A stretch of 64,000 nucleotides of DNA, taken from the NCBI GenBank assembly GCA_963713085.1, contig CAVQKQ010000011.1:62001-126000 (forward strand). Direction: 5' to 3'. The position numbers were made by a program, and so were the translations under genes. The DNA comes from PFJX01 sp963713085. Lineage in GTDB: Bacteria; Pseudomonadota; Gammaproteobacteria; Burkholderiales; Thiobacillaceae. Within the stretch, counting starts at the first letter, position 1. Each line of letters begins with the position of its first letter. This document shows, one piece after another, positions 37,681 to 47,442 of this stretch. The notes under the pieces are model-generated. The model saw only the letters and a program-made list of their open reading frames with translations, had not been told where the DNA came from and ran no database searches.

Positions 37681-39840
37681 ATGCGCCTCCTTGTCATACT
37701 GTTCCCGCTGGCGTTGCTCGCCAGCTGTTCCCAGCCCTTCAACAGCCCTTATCCGGATGACGCACCGGGCCGTGCCGTGCTGTATTCCGCATTCAGCGAT
37801 CGCCCCAAGCACCTGGATCCGGCCCGGTCCTACAGTGAAAACGAGTACGTCTACCTCGGCAACATCTACGAGCCGCCCCTTCAGTATCACTTCCTGAAAC
37901 GGCCCTACCAGCTGGAACCCCAGACCACGCGGGGGATGCCCGAGGTGAGCTATTTCGATACCGCTGGCCGGCGGTTGCCGGCCGACTCGGCGCCGGACCG
38001 GATCGCCTATTCGGAATACGAGATCCGGCTGCGCCCCGGCATCCGCTACCAGCCCCATCCCTGTTTCGCCAAGGATGCCGCCGGCAATCCGCGCTACGTG
38101 CCGATCCGGACGGATGAGCTGGCCGCCATCGACCGTTTCCAGGATTTCGCCGACAAGGGCACCCGGGAATTGACCGCCGCCGATTACGTCTACCAGATCC
38201 GACGTCTCGCCAGCCCCCGGATCCAGTCCCCCATCCTGGGGCTGATGGCGGATCACATCGTGGGTTTGGGGGATCTGGCCCGGACCCTGGGCCAGGCGGC
38301 CAGGACGGTGCCGAAGGACGCCTATCTGGACCTGAACGCCTTTCCCTTCGCCGGTGCCTATGTGGTGGACCGCTACACTTACCGCATCCGCATCAAGGGC
38401 AAGTACCCCCAGTTCATGTACTGGCTGGCCATGCCCTTCTTCGCGCCGGTGCCGGAAGAGGCGGAACGCTTCTATCAGCAGCCAGGCATGGAGGAGAAGA
38501 ACTTCACCCTGGACTGGCAGCCTGTGGGAAGCGGCGCCTTCTATCTGGCGGAGAACGATCCCAACCGTGTCATGCGCTTGCTGCGCAATCCCAACTACCA
38601 CGACGACCATTACCCCAGCGAGGGGGACCCGGGCGACCGGGAAGCGGGCCTGCTGGCCGACGCGGGCAAGCGTCTGCCCATGGTGGACGAGGTGGTCTAC
38701 ACACTGGAAAAGGAGGATGTGCCCTACTGGAACAAATTTCTCCAGGGCTATTACGACGCCTCGGGGGTCAGTTCCGACAGTTTCGACCAGGCCATTCGCA
38801 TCGGCGCCGACGGCCGGCCGGACCTGACTCCGGACATGCGGGAGCGGGGCATCCAGCTCTCCACGGCGGTGCGCGCCTCCAACTGGTATCTGGGCTTCAA
38901 CATGCTGGATTCGGTGGTGGGCGGCTTGACGGATAAACACCGGAAACTGCGCCAGGCCCTGTCCATCGCCCTGGACTACGAGGAGTTCATTTCCATCTTC
39001 CTGAACGGCCGCGGCCTACCCGGCCAGGGGCCGCTGCCACCGGGCATCTTCGGCGAGCGGGACGGCGAGGCCGGCATCAATCCGGTGGTCTACCGCTGGG
39101 TTCGGGATGGGCATGGAGGGCATCCCCAGCGCCGTTCCCTGGCGGAGGCCAAGCACCTGCTGGCGGAGGCCGGCTATCCCGACGGGCGGGACGCCGCTAC
39201 CGGCCAGCCCCTGACCCTCTATTTCGACACCATGGCCAGCGGTCCGGAAGCCAAGTCGCGACTGGATTGGTTCCGCAAGCAGTTCGCCCGGCTCAACATC
39301 CAGCTGGTGGTGCGGGCCACCGATTACAACCGGTTCCAAGACAAGATGTTGAAGGGCAATGCCCAGATCTTCGAGTGGGGCTGGAACGCGGACTACCCGG
39401 ACCCGGAGAACTTTTTGTTCCTGCTCTACGGCCCCAACAAGAAGGTGGCGACCAATGGCGAGAACGCCGCCAATTACGAGAACCCGGAATTCGACCGCCT
39501 GTTCGAAAAGATGAAGGACATGGACAACGGTCCGACGCGCCAGGCGGTGATCGATCAGATGGTGGGGATCGTGCGGGTGGACGCCCCCTGGGTGTTCGCC
39601 TTCTACCCCAAGAGCTTCGGCCTGCGCCATGGCTGGGTCCTGAACGCCAAGCCCAACCTCATGGCCCAGAACCAGCTCAAGTACCGGCGTGTGGAGCCCG
39701 CCCTGCGCGACGCTTACCGGGCCAAATGGAACCGTCCGGTGCTCTGGCCCCTGTTCGTGACCCTTGGCGTGCTGGCAGCCGCCGTCTGGCCCGCCGTGGC
39801 CGCCTATCGCCGGCGGCAGAAGGCGACGGCCCATGCTTAA
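37681..39840 (+). CDS. Family 5 peptide-binding lipoprotein of an ABC importer
   Basis: Periplasmic solute receptor of 719 residues, tethered by a lipobox (LALLASC, cysteine at 16). The SBP_bac_5 fold is visible in DPARSYSENEYVYLGNIYEPP and in NWYLGFNMLDSVVGG. It is much longer than E. coli DppA or OppA (about 510-520 plus signal). Unusually, it ends with a hydrophobic helix (about 688-706, LWPLFVTLGVLAAAVWPAVAA) and basic residues, so it may be anchored at both ends. It overlaps the first permease by 8 bp. The substrate is unknown; peptides are inferred. Confidence 0.88.
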   Translation: MRLLVILFPLALLASCSQPFNSPYPDDAPGRAVLYSAFSDRPKHLDPARSYSENEYVYLGNIYEPPLQYHFLKRPYQLEPQTTRGMPEVSYFDTAGRRLPADSAPDRIAYSEYEIRLRPGIRYQPHPCFAKDAAGNPRYVPIRTDELAAIDRFQDFADKGTRELTAADYVYQIRRLASPRIQSPILGLMADHIVGLGDLARTLGQAARTVPKDAYLDLNAFPFAGAYVVDRYTYRIRIKGKYPQFMYWLAMPFFAPVPEEAERFYQQPGMEEKNFTLDWQPVGSGAFYLAENDPNRVMRLLRNPNYHDDHYPSEGDPGDREAGLLADAGKRLPMVDEVVYTLEKEDVPYWNKFLQGYYDASGVSSDSFDQAIRIGADGRPDLTPDMRERGIQLSTAVRASNWYLGFNMLDSVVGGLTDKHRKLRQALSIALDYEEFISIFLNGRGLPGQGPLPPGIFGERDGEAGINPVVYRWVRDGHGGHPQRRSLAEAKHLLAEAGYPDGRDAATGQPLTLYFDTMASGPEAKSRLDWFRKQFARLNIQLVVRATDYNRFQDKMLKGNAQIFEWGWNADYPDPENFLFLLYGPNKKVATNGENAANYENPEFDRLFEKMKDMDNGPTRQAVIDQMVGIVRVDAPWVFAFYPKSFGLRHGWVLNAKPNLMAQNQLKYRRVEPALRDAYRAKWNRPVLWPLFVTLGVLAAAVWPAVAAYRRRQKATAHA

Positions 39841-40810
39841 CTACATTTTTCGCCGGGTGCTGTATGCCATCCCCATCCTGCTGGGGGTGAACCTGATCAC
39901 CTTCTCCCTGTTCTTCCTGGTCAACACCCCCGACGACATGGCGCGCATCCAGTTGGGAGCCAAGCATGTGACGCAGGAAGCAGTGCAGCGCTGGAAGACC
40001 GAGCACGGCTACGACAAGCCCCTGTTCCTCAATCCCAAGGCCGGCGGCACCGCCCGGGTCACCGACACCCTGTTCGTGGAGAAATCCCTGAAGCTGTTCG
40101 CCTTCAAATTCGGCGCCGCGGACGACGGCCGTGACATCGCCCGGGAGATCGGCCACCGCATGGGGCCCAGCCTGTCCATCGCCCTGCCCACCTTCGTGTT
40201 GGGACTGTTCGTCTACATCAGCTTTGCCCTGCTTCTGGTGTTCTTCCGGGGGACACCCCTGGATACCGGCGGGGTGATCCTGAGCGTGGCCCTCATGTCC
40301 ATTTCCGGCCTGTTCTACGTGATCGGTGGCCAGTACCTGATGGGCAAGGTCTGGCACTGGTTCCCCATCTCCGGCTTCCAGTACGGCCTGGACGGCTGGA
40401 AATTCCTGATCATGCCGGTGATCGTTGGCCTGGCCGCGGGCATCGGCGATTCCACCCGGTTCTACCGGGCTCTGTTCGTCGAGGAGATCGGCAAGGACTA
40501 CGTGCGTACAGCCCGGGCCAAGGGCCTGTCCGAGCTGCGGGTGCTGTTCCGCCACGTCCTGGGCAACGCCATGATCCCCATCCTCACCGGGGTGGTGGTG
40601 GTGATCCCGCGCCTGTTCATGGGCAGCCTGATCATCGAGTCCTTCTTCGGCATTCCCGGCCTGGGCAGCTACACCATCGACGCCATCCAGGCCCAGGATT
40701 TCGCCATCGTCCGCTCCATGGTGTTCCTGGGATCCGTGCTCTACATCGTCGGCCTGGTGCTGACCGACATCTCCTACACCGTGGTGGACCCGAGGGTGCG
40801 CCTGGAATGA
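39833..40810 (+). CDS. Peptide ABC transporter permease (DppB/YejB type)
   Basis: A 325-residue inner-membrane permease. The start at 39833 (MLNYIFRRVLYAIPILLGVN) is the family start. About six membrane helices and the ATPase-coupling EAA loop (EIGKDYVRTARAKGLSELRV) are present. A long periplasmic loop follows the first helix, as in YejB. It overlaps its neighbours by 8 and 4 bp, so the operon is tightly coupled. Confidence 0.92.
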   Translation: MLNYIFRRVLYAIPILLGVNLITFSLFFLVNTPDDMARIQLGAKHVTQEAVQRWKTEHGYDKPLFLNPKAGGTARVTDTLFVEKSLKLFAFKFGAADDGRDIAREIGHRMGPSLSIALPTFVLGLFVYISFALLLVFFRGTPLDTGGVILSVALMSISGLFYVIGGQYLMGKVWHWFPISGFQYGLDGWKFLIMPVIVGLAAGIGDSTRFYRALFVEEIGKDYVRTARAKGLSELRVLFRHVLGNAMIPILTGVVVVIPRLFMGSLIIESFFGIPGLGSYTIDAIQAQDFAIVRSMVFLGSVLYIVGLVLTDISYTVVDPRVRLE

Positions 40811-42165
40811 TTTTCAAGCCCGTCCTCCTCTGGTCCGATGCCCTGGTGTTCCTGCTCCTGGCGGGGGTGGCCGCCCTGGTCTGGCTGGCCCGAAACCAGG
40901 AACACCTGCGCGATGCCTGGCGGCATATGATGGGCGGCCGCCTGGGTTCCGCCAGCGTCGTGGTCCTGGCCGTCTATCTGGCCATCGGCCTGCTGGATTC
41001 CCTGCATTACCAGGAACGCCTGTCCGATCAGCCAGGCCGGGCGGCACAGTATGGCGGCGAGGTGCTGTCCGTCCTGGATACCTTGCTCGCGTCCCTGCGG
41101 AAAGATGAGGAAAAGACCTATTCGGCCCCCTTCGCCACCCACCTCTACGTCAAGGAGAGCATGCCGGGTCCGGATGGCCGCGAAGCCCGCGACTACCCAC
41201 GCCTCAAGTTCGGCGGGGCCGATCTTGCCGATCCGGAGCGGGATTTCTGGCCGGATATTTTGAAATGGAGCGGGACGGGTCTGGGCGGTGGTTTGGCAGC
41301 TGGACTGCTGCTGGTCGCGGTACTGGGGAGATTTGGTGGGCGCCGACATTCCCATCGGGCACTGTTGTCCACGGTGATGGCGATCTCCCTCCTGATCGGA
41401 CTCCTGATCGCCCTGGCGCCCCATTACCACGTCCTGGGCACCGACAAGGTGGGCCAGGACGTGCTTTATCTCTCCCTCAAGAGCATCCGCACCGGTCTGC
41501 TGATCGGCACCCTCACTACCCTGGTGATGCTGCCTTTCGCCCTGGCTTTGGGGATTGCGGCGGGTTATTTCGGCGGACGGGTGGATGACCTGATCCAATA
41601 CCTCTACACCACCCTCAACTCCATCCCCGGGGTCCTGCTCATCGCCGCCGCAGTCCTGGTGGTCCAGGTACAGATCGAGGCCCATGCCGAGTTGTTCGAT
41701 ACTGCGGCAGCCCGCAGCGACGTGCGCCTGCTGGCGCTGTGCGCCATCCTGGGACTTACCGGCTGGACCGGCCTGGCTCGTCTGTTGCGGGCAGAGGCGC
41801 TGAAGCTGAGGGAACTGGAGTTCGTCCAGGCGGCCCGGGCCTTCGGCCTTACCCACACCCGCATCCTTGTTCGCCATCTGCTGCCCAACGTCATGCACCT
41901 GGTGCTGATCAGCGTGGTCATCGATTTCTCAGGCCTGGTGCTGGCGGAGGCGGTGCTGTCCTACGTGGGGGTGGGCGTGGACCCGGCCATGAACAGCTTC
42001 GGCAACATGATCAACGGCGCGCGCCTGGAACTGGCACGGGAGCCGGTGGTGTGGTGGCAGCTGGCCGCCGCCTTCCTGTTCATGTTCGTGCTGGTCCTGG
42101 CCGCCAACCTGTTCGCCGATGCGTTGCGGGATGCCCTGGATCCGAAGCGGGGAGAACGGGCATGA
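40807..42165 (+). CDS. Peptide ABC transporter permease (DppC/YejE type, extended)
   Basis: A 452-residue permease, longer than usual DppC (about 300). The first helix (about 9-26) and a soluble-looking segment with charged residues (80-145) precede the canonical permease core with its EAA loop (LRELEFVQAARAFGLTHTRI). Like YejE, it has a large insert between the first helices. It ends with ATGA overlapping the ATPase start. Confidence 0.9.
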   Translation: MIFKPVLLWSDALVFLLLAGVAALVWLARNQEHLRDAWRHMMGGRLGSASVVVLAVYLAIGLLDSLHYQERLSDQPGRAAQYGGEVLSVLDTLLASLRKDEEKTYSAPFATHLYVKESMPGPDGREARDYPRLKFGGADLADPERDFWPDILKWSGTGLGGGLAAGLLLVAVLGRFGGRRHSHRALLSTVMAISLLIGLLIALAPHYHVLGTDKVGQDVLYLSLKSIRTGLLIGTLTTLVMLPFALALGIAAGYFGGRVDDLIQYLYTTLNSIPGVLLIAAAVLVVQVQIEAHAELFDTAAARSDVRLLALCAILGLTGWTGLARLLRAEALKLRELEFVQAARAFGLTHTRILVRHLLPNVMHLVLISVVIDFSGLVLAEAVLSYVGVGVDPAMNSFGNMINGARLELAREPVVWWQLAAAFLFMFVLVLAANLFADALRDALDPKRGERA

Positions 42166-44024
42166 AGCCCAACGGTCAGGGTCTGGAGGTCAAGGACCTG
42201 CGGGTGGAGATCGCCGCCGGCGACCGGACGCTGGTGCCGGTGGATGGGGTCTCATTCCAGATCGGCCCGAAGGAATGCGTCGCCCTGCTGGGGGAGTCCG
42301 GTTGCGGCAAGTCCATGACCGCCCTGGCCCTGATGCGACTGTTGCCGGACGCCGGGCGTGTGGCAGGCGGCGATGTATTTCTGGCGGGCGAGGATCTGTT
42401 CGCCCTGCCGGAGCAGGCCATGGGCCGGGTGCGGGGCGGCCGCCTGGCCATGATCTTCCAGGAGCCCATGACCTCCCTCAATCCGGTGATGACCGTGGCC
42501 GAGCAGATCGGTGAGGCCCTGGCCGCCCATCGCGGCCTGGCCGGCGCGGCGGCCCGCGGCGAGGCGTTCAGTCTGATGGAGGCGGTGGGCCTGCCCGGCG
42601 ACCGTCTCGACGCCTATCCCTTCCAGCTTTCCGGCGGCCAGCGCCAGCGCGCGCTGATCGCCACCATGCTTGCCGGGGAGCCGGATCTACTCATCGCCGA
42701 CGAACCCACCACCGCCCTGGACGTCACCATCCAGGCCCAGATCCTGCGTCTGCTCAAGGATTTGCAGCGCGAGCGTGGCATGGGGCTGCTGCTCATCACC
42801 CACGATCTGGACGTGGCCCGGGACATGGCCGACCGGATGGCGGTGATGTACGCCGGCCAGATCGTGGAATGGGCCAGCCGGGACCAGCTCTATGGCGAAC
42901 CCCGCCATCCCTATACGCGGAAACTATTCGCCGTCCTGCCACGCCTGGAACGGCGGGGTGAACGTCTGGACAGCCTGCCCGGTCGGGTGCCGGCGCCGGA
43001 TGCAAATATCCGGGGTTGCCGTTTTGCCGAGCGTTGCCCGGCGGTGTTCGAGCGTTGCCGGCAGGAAGTTCCGGCCTTCCATGAGGTGGCGCCGGGGCAT
43101 TTCGCCCGCTGCCACTTGGCGGAGACATCTTCATCGCCCGTTGGTGAGCGAAGGGACGTGAGCGGGGGAGAAACCCAAGTCATAAAGGTGGTTCATCCTT
43201 CGCCCCCGGCTACCGGGGAGCAGGCCGGACTCCCGATCCTGGCCGTCCAGGATCTGGCCGTCCATTTCCCGATCCGCAAGGGCTTGCTCAGGCATACCGT
43301 GGGCTACACCCGGGCGGTGGATGGCGTGAGCCTGGCGGTGGCGGCGGGCGAGACCCTGGCCCTGGTGGGCGAGTCGGGCTGCGGCAAGACCACCCTGGCC
43401 CGGGCCATCCTGCGTCTGATCGAACCCACCCGCGGCACCGTGACGGTGGCCGGTGAGGCGCTGGCCGGCATGGCGGGAGAGGGCCTGCGGCGCAAGCGCG
43501 CCCAGATGCAGATCGTGTTCCAGGACCCGTTTTCCTCCCTGAACCCGCGCATGCGGGTGGGGGCGATCCTGGAAGAGGGCATGGCCGCGCTGCTGCCGGA
43601 GCTGGATGTCGCAGCACGCCGGGCACGGGCACTGGCGTTGCTGGACCAGGTGGGGCTGCCGGCGGACGCACTGGGACGCTATCCCCATGCCTTTTCCGGG
43701 GGGCAACGCCAGCGCATCGCCATCGCCCGCGCCCTGGCGGTGGAACCGAAGCTGTTGATCCTCGACGAGCCCACCAGCGCCCTGGACGTCTCGGTCCAGG
43801 CCCAGATCCTCAACCTGCTGGCGGACCTGCAGCGTGCCCAGGGGCTGGCCTACCTGTTCATCACCCACAATCTATCGGTTGTGGGTTATCTGGCCCGTCG
43901 GGTGGCGGTCATGCAAGGTGGAAGGATCGTGGAGGAGGGGGCCACGGAGGCGCTGCTGACCCAGCCCCGCGAGGCCTACACCCGCCTACTGCTGGATTCA
44001 GTGCCGGGACGGGGCATGGCCTAG
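42162..44024 (+). CDS. Fused double-ATPase subunit of the peptide importer (YejF/GsiA type)
   Basis: Two ABC ATPases in one 620-residue chain, start at 42162. Domain 1: Walker A GESGCGKS, signature LSGGQRQRALIA, Walker B LLIADEPTTALD, then the oligopeptide C-terminal cysteine motif (GCRFAERCPAVFERC). Domain 2: GESGCGKT, FSGGQRQRIAIARA, LLILDEPTSALD; it ends about 20 residues after its H-loop region without a second cysteine motif. The linker near 43130-43220 is low-complexity and looks like a translated GC-rich repeat. Both domains look catalytically intact. Confidence 0.93.
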   Translation: MKPNGQGLEVKDLRVEIAAGDRTLVPVDGVSFQIGPKECVALLGESGCGKSMTALALMRLLPDAGRVAGGDVFLAGEDLFALPEQAMGRVRGGRLAMIFQEPMTSLNPVMTVAEQIGEALAAHRGLAGAAARGEAFSLMEAVGLPGDRLDAYPFQLSGGQRQRALIATMLAGEPDLLIADEPTTALDVTIQAQILRLLKDLQRERGMGLLLITHDLDVARDMADRMAVMYAGQIVEWASRDQLYGEPRHPYTRKLFAVLPRLERRGERLDSLPGRVPAPDANIRGCRFAERCPAVFERCRQEVPAFHEVAPGHFARCHLAETSSSPVGERRDVSGGETQVIKVVHPSPPATGEQAGLPILAVQDLAVHFPIRKGLLRHTVGYTRAVDGVSLAVAAGETLALVGESGCGKTTLARAILRLIEPTRGTVTVAGEALAGMAGEGLRRKRAQMQIVFQDPFSSLNPRMRVGAILEEGMAALLPELDVAARRARALALLDQVGLPADALGRYPHAFSGGQRQRIAIARALAVEPKLLILDEPTSALDVSVQAQILNLLADLQRAQGLAYLFITHNLSVVGYLARRVAVMQGGRIVEEGATEALLTQPREAYTRLLLDSVPGRGMA

Positions 44025-44041
44025 CCCGGCGCGGCCACGGC

Positions 44042-45364
44042 TCAGCCCGCGCTCTGGGGGATGGCCAGGATCGTGCCGGGCTTCAGGCGATCAGAGTTGT
44101 CGTTGAGGCGACGCAGATCGGACAGCTTGACGTTATAGCGCTTGGCCAGTCGCGAGAGGGTGTCGCCCGCTCGCACCGTGTGGTGCACGGTATGGGTATG
44201 CAAATGCTTTTCCGCCGAAGGGGTACGCTTTTCGATGGCGGCGACCTTGGCGGCCGGCTTCACGTTGGGCACCAACAAGGTCTGGGTACGGGCGATCCTG
44301 CCCCGGTAAAGCTTGATGGGATTGTGTTCCTTGAGCCATGCCACGGTCACGCCGAATTCGGACGCGATGCGGCTGGCCAGCTCGCCCGAGCGGGCCGAAT
44401 AGTTCTGCAAGCCCTTGACCGCGCCGGGCCGGTGCAGGTTGAACTGGAAGGTCTCCACCCGGTCCGCCGGCAACAGGAGTACGCCCTGGGTATCGGTGTA
44501 GATGACACGCCGCTGGAAGGCCGGGTTCAGGGCCAGGAAGTCATCCAGGTCCATCTCCGCCATGCGGGCCGCATTGCGCGCCTCCATGGGATGGTTGAGG
44601 GTGACCCGCATGAAATAGGGCTCGTTGGCGATGCTGTCCAGGGTCAGGCCGAAGCGCTCCGGATCCATCAGGATGTTGCGCACCGCGATCAGTTTCGGGA
44701 CGTAATGGCGGGTTTCGGTGGGCAGCCTGATGCTGGCGTAGTCGTTGCCGTGGCTGCGGGACAGGGCCCGGGCGACGCAGCCTTCGCCGCAGTTGTAGGC
44801 GGCCAGGGCCAGTTCCCAATCGCCGAATTGCTTGTGGAGGTTGTCCAGATAGTCCAAGGCTGCCTGGGTGGCCTGGAGGATGTCGCGACGGCCGTCGTAC
44901 CAAGCGTTCTGCTGCAGGCCGTAGATCCTGCCGGTGGCGGGGATGAACTGCCAGATGCCCGAAGCTTTTTGCGGAGAGAGGGCCATGGGGTTGTAGGCCG
45001 ACTCGATCATGGGCAGCAGGGCGATCTCCATGGGCATGCCGCGCTTCTGCACCTCCTCGACGATGTGGTACAGGTAGGGTCTGCTGCGCTGGATGGCCCG
45101 TTCCAGATAGCTCAGATGATTGGCATACCAATCTTCGTGGACGCGGGTCAGGTCCGGATCGGAATCGGGCAGGGTAAAACCGGCGCGAATCCTGGGCCAA
45201 AGGCTGGATTCCTTGGTTGAAGACCTGTCATCCTGTACCGGTGATACCGATTCCAGTGCGTAGCTGATTTTGAGTTCCGGTGCGGCACTATCGGCGCCCA
45301 GCGCTTTATGGATGGGTCCGGCAAGGCTGGTAACACAGCAGAGAGTCGTGACGATTCTTTTCAT
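44042..45364 (-). CDS. mltD: Membrane-bound lytic murein transglycosylase D
   Basis: Cleaves the glycan strands of peptidoglycan. It is 440 residues with an N-terminal signal peptide. The SLT domain (about 100-235) has the catalytic glutamate in LLPMIESAYNPMA, then SGIWQFIPATGRIYGL and ALAAYNCGEG. Two LysM modules follow; the last, HTVRAGDTLSRLAKRYNVKL, is clear. No lipobox cysteine is evident in the usual place, although MltD is often a lipoprotein. It lies 115 bp after gloB on the same strand, an order seen in many proteobacteria. Confidence 0.93.
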   Translation of the reverse strand: MKRIVTTLCCVTSLAGPIHKALGADSAAPELKISYALESVSPVQDDRSSTKESSLWPRIRAGFTLPDSDPDLTRVHEDWYANHLSYLERAIQRSRPYLYHIVEEVQKRGMPMEIALLPMIESAYNPMALSPQKASGIWQFIPATGRIYGLQQNAWYDGRRDILQATQAALDYLDNLHKQFGDWELALAAYNCGEGCVARALSRSHGNDYASIRLPTETRHYVPKLIAVRNILMDPERFGLTLDSIANEPYFMRVTLNHPMEARNAARMAEMDLDDFLALNPAFQRRVIYTDTQGVLLLPADRVETFQFNLHRPGAVKGLQNYSARSGELASRIASEFGVTVAWLKEHNPIKLYRGRIARTQTLLVPNVKPAAKVAAIEKRTPSAEKHLHTHTVHHTVRAGDTLSRLAKRYNVKLSDLRRLNDNSDRLKPGTILAIPQSAG

Positions 45365-45479
45365 GAGCGGGGTGTTGCCAGAGGCTTAATACCATGTTCG
45401 GAAAAGAGATTTTAATGGCCCGGGTGCCGATGACCAAGCCAAAAATATTATTGCGGAATAATTACGACTGGCGCGCGGC

Positions 45480-46247
45480 TTAGTGAAAATCGTTTTTCCA
45501 CGACCTCAAGGCGGAAAACACTGCCAGGCCTGGGCTGAGCTTTTGGCCTGCATGTTGCGATGCCGCGACAAGCAAAGCCGGTTCCTGACTGCGCAGGAAG
45601 GGATTGGTCAGCTTTTCCTGGGCAATGGTGGTGGGCAGGGTGGGTTTTCCTGCTCGCCGCGCGGCGAGAGCTTGCTGGTGACGTGCCCGCAACCGGGCGT
45701 TTTCCGGATCCGCCTCCAGGGCGAAGGCGATATTGGCAAGGGTGTATTCATGGGCGCAATACACCAGGGTATCCCCCGGGAGCGAGGCCAGGCGTTCCAG
45801 AGAGGCGTGCATTTGTTCCGGTGATCCCTCGAACAGGCGGCCGCAGCCGCAGGAGAACAAGGTGTCGCCGCTGAACATCAGACCGTGGCCCAGGTAGCAG
45901 ACATGATCCAGGGTATGCCCCGGCGTCTCCAAGACCGTAAAGGACAGGCCCAATTCCGGGAGTGCCGCCCGGTCGCCTTCCGACACCGGGTGGTCCACCC
46001 CGGGGATGCCCCCGCCGGCCGGGCCGAATACAGGCAGGTGCCAGCGGGAAAGGAGATCCGGCAGGCCGCCGATATGGTCGCCGTGGTGGTGGGTAATCAA
46101 AATACCGACCGGAATCAACTTATGGGTATTCAGCCAAGCTAGAATTGGCCCGGCTTCTCCCGGATCCACCAGAACCGCTGACCGGCCATCATGTATCGTC
46201 CAGATGTAATTGTCCCGGAAGGCGGGGACGGCTTCGACAATAGCCAT
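45480..46247 (-). CDS. gloB: Hydroxyacylglutathione hydrolase (glyoxalase II)
   Basis: Binuclear-metal hydrolase that turns S-lactoylglutathione into lactate and glutathione, ending the methylglyoxal detoxification pathway. It is 255 residues from the ATG at 46247, which has AAAGG 6 nt upstream; a TTG two codons earlier is less likely. The metal motif THHHGDHIGG and the later GHTLDHVCYLG and FSGDTLFSCGCGRLFEG are intact. It is divergent from the methyltransferase gene with 38 bp between starts. Confidence 0.95.
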   Translation of the reverse strand: MAIVEAVPAFRDNYIWTIHDGRSAVLVDPGEAGPILAWLNTHKLIPVGILITHHHGDHIGGLPDLLSRWHLPVFGPAGGGIPGVDHPVSEGDRAALPELGLSFTVLETPGHTLDHVCYLGHGLMFSGDTLFSCGCGRLFEGSPEQMHASLERLASLPGDTLVYCAHEYTLANIAFALEADPENARLRARHQQALAARRAGKPTLPTTIAQEKLTNPFLRSQEPALLVAASQHAGQKLSPGLAVFSALRSWKNDFH

Positions 46248-46285
46248 GTACAACCTTTATCACAGGGTCTGATAGCACAGATTGT

Positions 46286-46981
46286 ATGCAAGCCTGGTTC
46301 GAAAGCGACATGGGACATTACGTATTGGGCCGGGAACAGGACTGGTTCGATACGGTGTGTGCCGACCTGTTCGGCTTCAACGCCATGCAGGTGGGGGCCT
46401 GCGGCGTGGATTTCCTGCGGGTCAACCGTATGCCCTATCGTTTCTGTTGCGGTCTGGATACGGGGCAGGTTGCCTGTCTGCCGGAGCAATTGCCGATAGA
46501 CGGCCAGTCCCTGGATTTGCTGGCCCTGCCCCATGTGCTGGAGTTCTCCGCCAGCCCCCACCAGGTCTTGCGGGAGGCGGAACGGGTGCTGCGGCCGGAG
46601 GGGCAGATACTGATCGCGGGCTTCAATCCCTTGAGTTTGTGGGGGATGCGGCGCCTGGTCTCGCGCGGGGAGGGTGGTTGGCCCTGGAACGGCCGATTCA
46701 TCCATCTGGCGCGCCTGAAGGATTGGCTGGCCCTGCTCGACTTTGAAATCGTTGCCGGACGCATGGGGTGCTACGCGCTCCCATTCGCAAGGGGAGGTTG
46801 TCTGGGGCGCATGGATTCCCTGGAGGCGGCCGGCGATCGCTGGTGGGCGCTGGGGGGCGGGATCTACCTCATCCATGCGGTGAAGCGGGTCCACGGCATG
46901 CGCCTGATCGCGCCGAGATGGGAGGGCAATTGGCTGACGCGGCCGGCATGGGCGCCTACCCCCCGCAAGACCGCACAATGA
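46286..46981 (+). CDS. SAM-dependent methyltransferase, gloB-rnhA neighbour
   Basis: A 231-residue methyltransferase of the class I fold, but with a degenerate motif I in the N-terminal part. Recognisable parts are LPIDGQSLDLLALPHVLEF and VLREAERVLRPEGQILIAGF, typical of Methyltransf_11 proteins. This family lies between gloB and rnhA in many beta- and gammaproteobacteria; the substrate is unknown. No strong SD was found before the ATG. Its stop overlaps the rnhA start by 4 bp (ATGA). Confidence 0.85.
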   Translation: MQAWFESDMGHYVLGREQDWFDTVCADLFGFNAMQVGACGVDFLRVNRMPYRFCCGLDTGQVACLPEQLPIDGQSLDLLALPHVLEFSASPHQVLREAERVLRPEGQILIAGFNPLSLWGMRRLVSRGEGGWPWNGRFIHLARLKDWLALLDFEIVAGRMGCYALPFARGGCLGRMDSLEAAGDRWWALGGGIYLIHAVKRVHGMRLIAPRWEGNWLTRPAWAPTPRKTAQ

Positions 46982-47442
46982 AAACCATGGAGGAAATGAA
47001 GCTCGTCGACCTGTTCACCGATGGCGCCTGCAAAGGCAACCCGGGAGTGGGCGGGTGGGGCGCCCTGCTACGGTTCTGCGAATCCGAAAAGGCCATGTGT
47101 GGCGGCGAGGTTGCCACCACCAACAACCGCATGGAACTGCAAGCGGTGATCGAAGGGCTCAAGGCCCTCAACCGCCCCTGCCGGGTCCGGGTCCACACCG
47201 ATTCCCAATATGTCCAGAAGGGCATCTCCGAATGGCTGCCCAACTGGATCCGCCGGGGCTGGAAGACAACAGGTGGGGGCGTAGTCAAGAACCAGGACCT
47301 TTGGCGTGAGCTTGCCGCGCAGGCGGGCCGCCACCAAGTGGAGTGGCATTGGGTCAAGGGCCACGCCGGGCACCCGGAGAACGAGCGGGCCGATGCCCTG
47401 GCCAACGAAGGGGTGCGCATGGCGATGAAAGGAAGGGAGTGA
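46978..47442 (+). CDS. rnhA: Ribonuclease HI
   Basis: Removes RNA from RNA-DNA hybrids. It is 154 residues from the ATG at 46978; starts at 46987 or 46996 are also possible and GGAGG lies only 2 nt before the last, too close to be ideal. The four catalytic acids are visible: D in DLFTDG, E in NNRMELQ, D in HTDSQYV and D in RADALAN. It overlaps dnaQ by 1 bp (TGATG). Confidence 0.96.
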   Translation: MKTMEEMKLVDLFTDGACKGNPGVGGWGALLRFCESEKAMCGGEVATTNNRMELQAVIEGLKALNRPCRVRVHTDSQYVQKGISEWLPNWIRRGWKTTGGGVVKNQDLWRELAAQAGRHQVEWHWVKGHAGHPENERADALANEGVRMAMKGRE

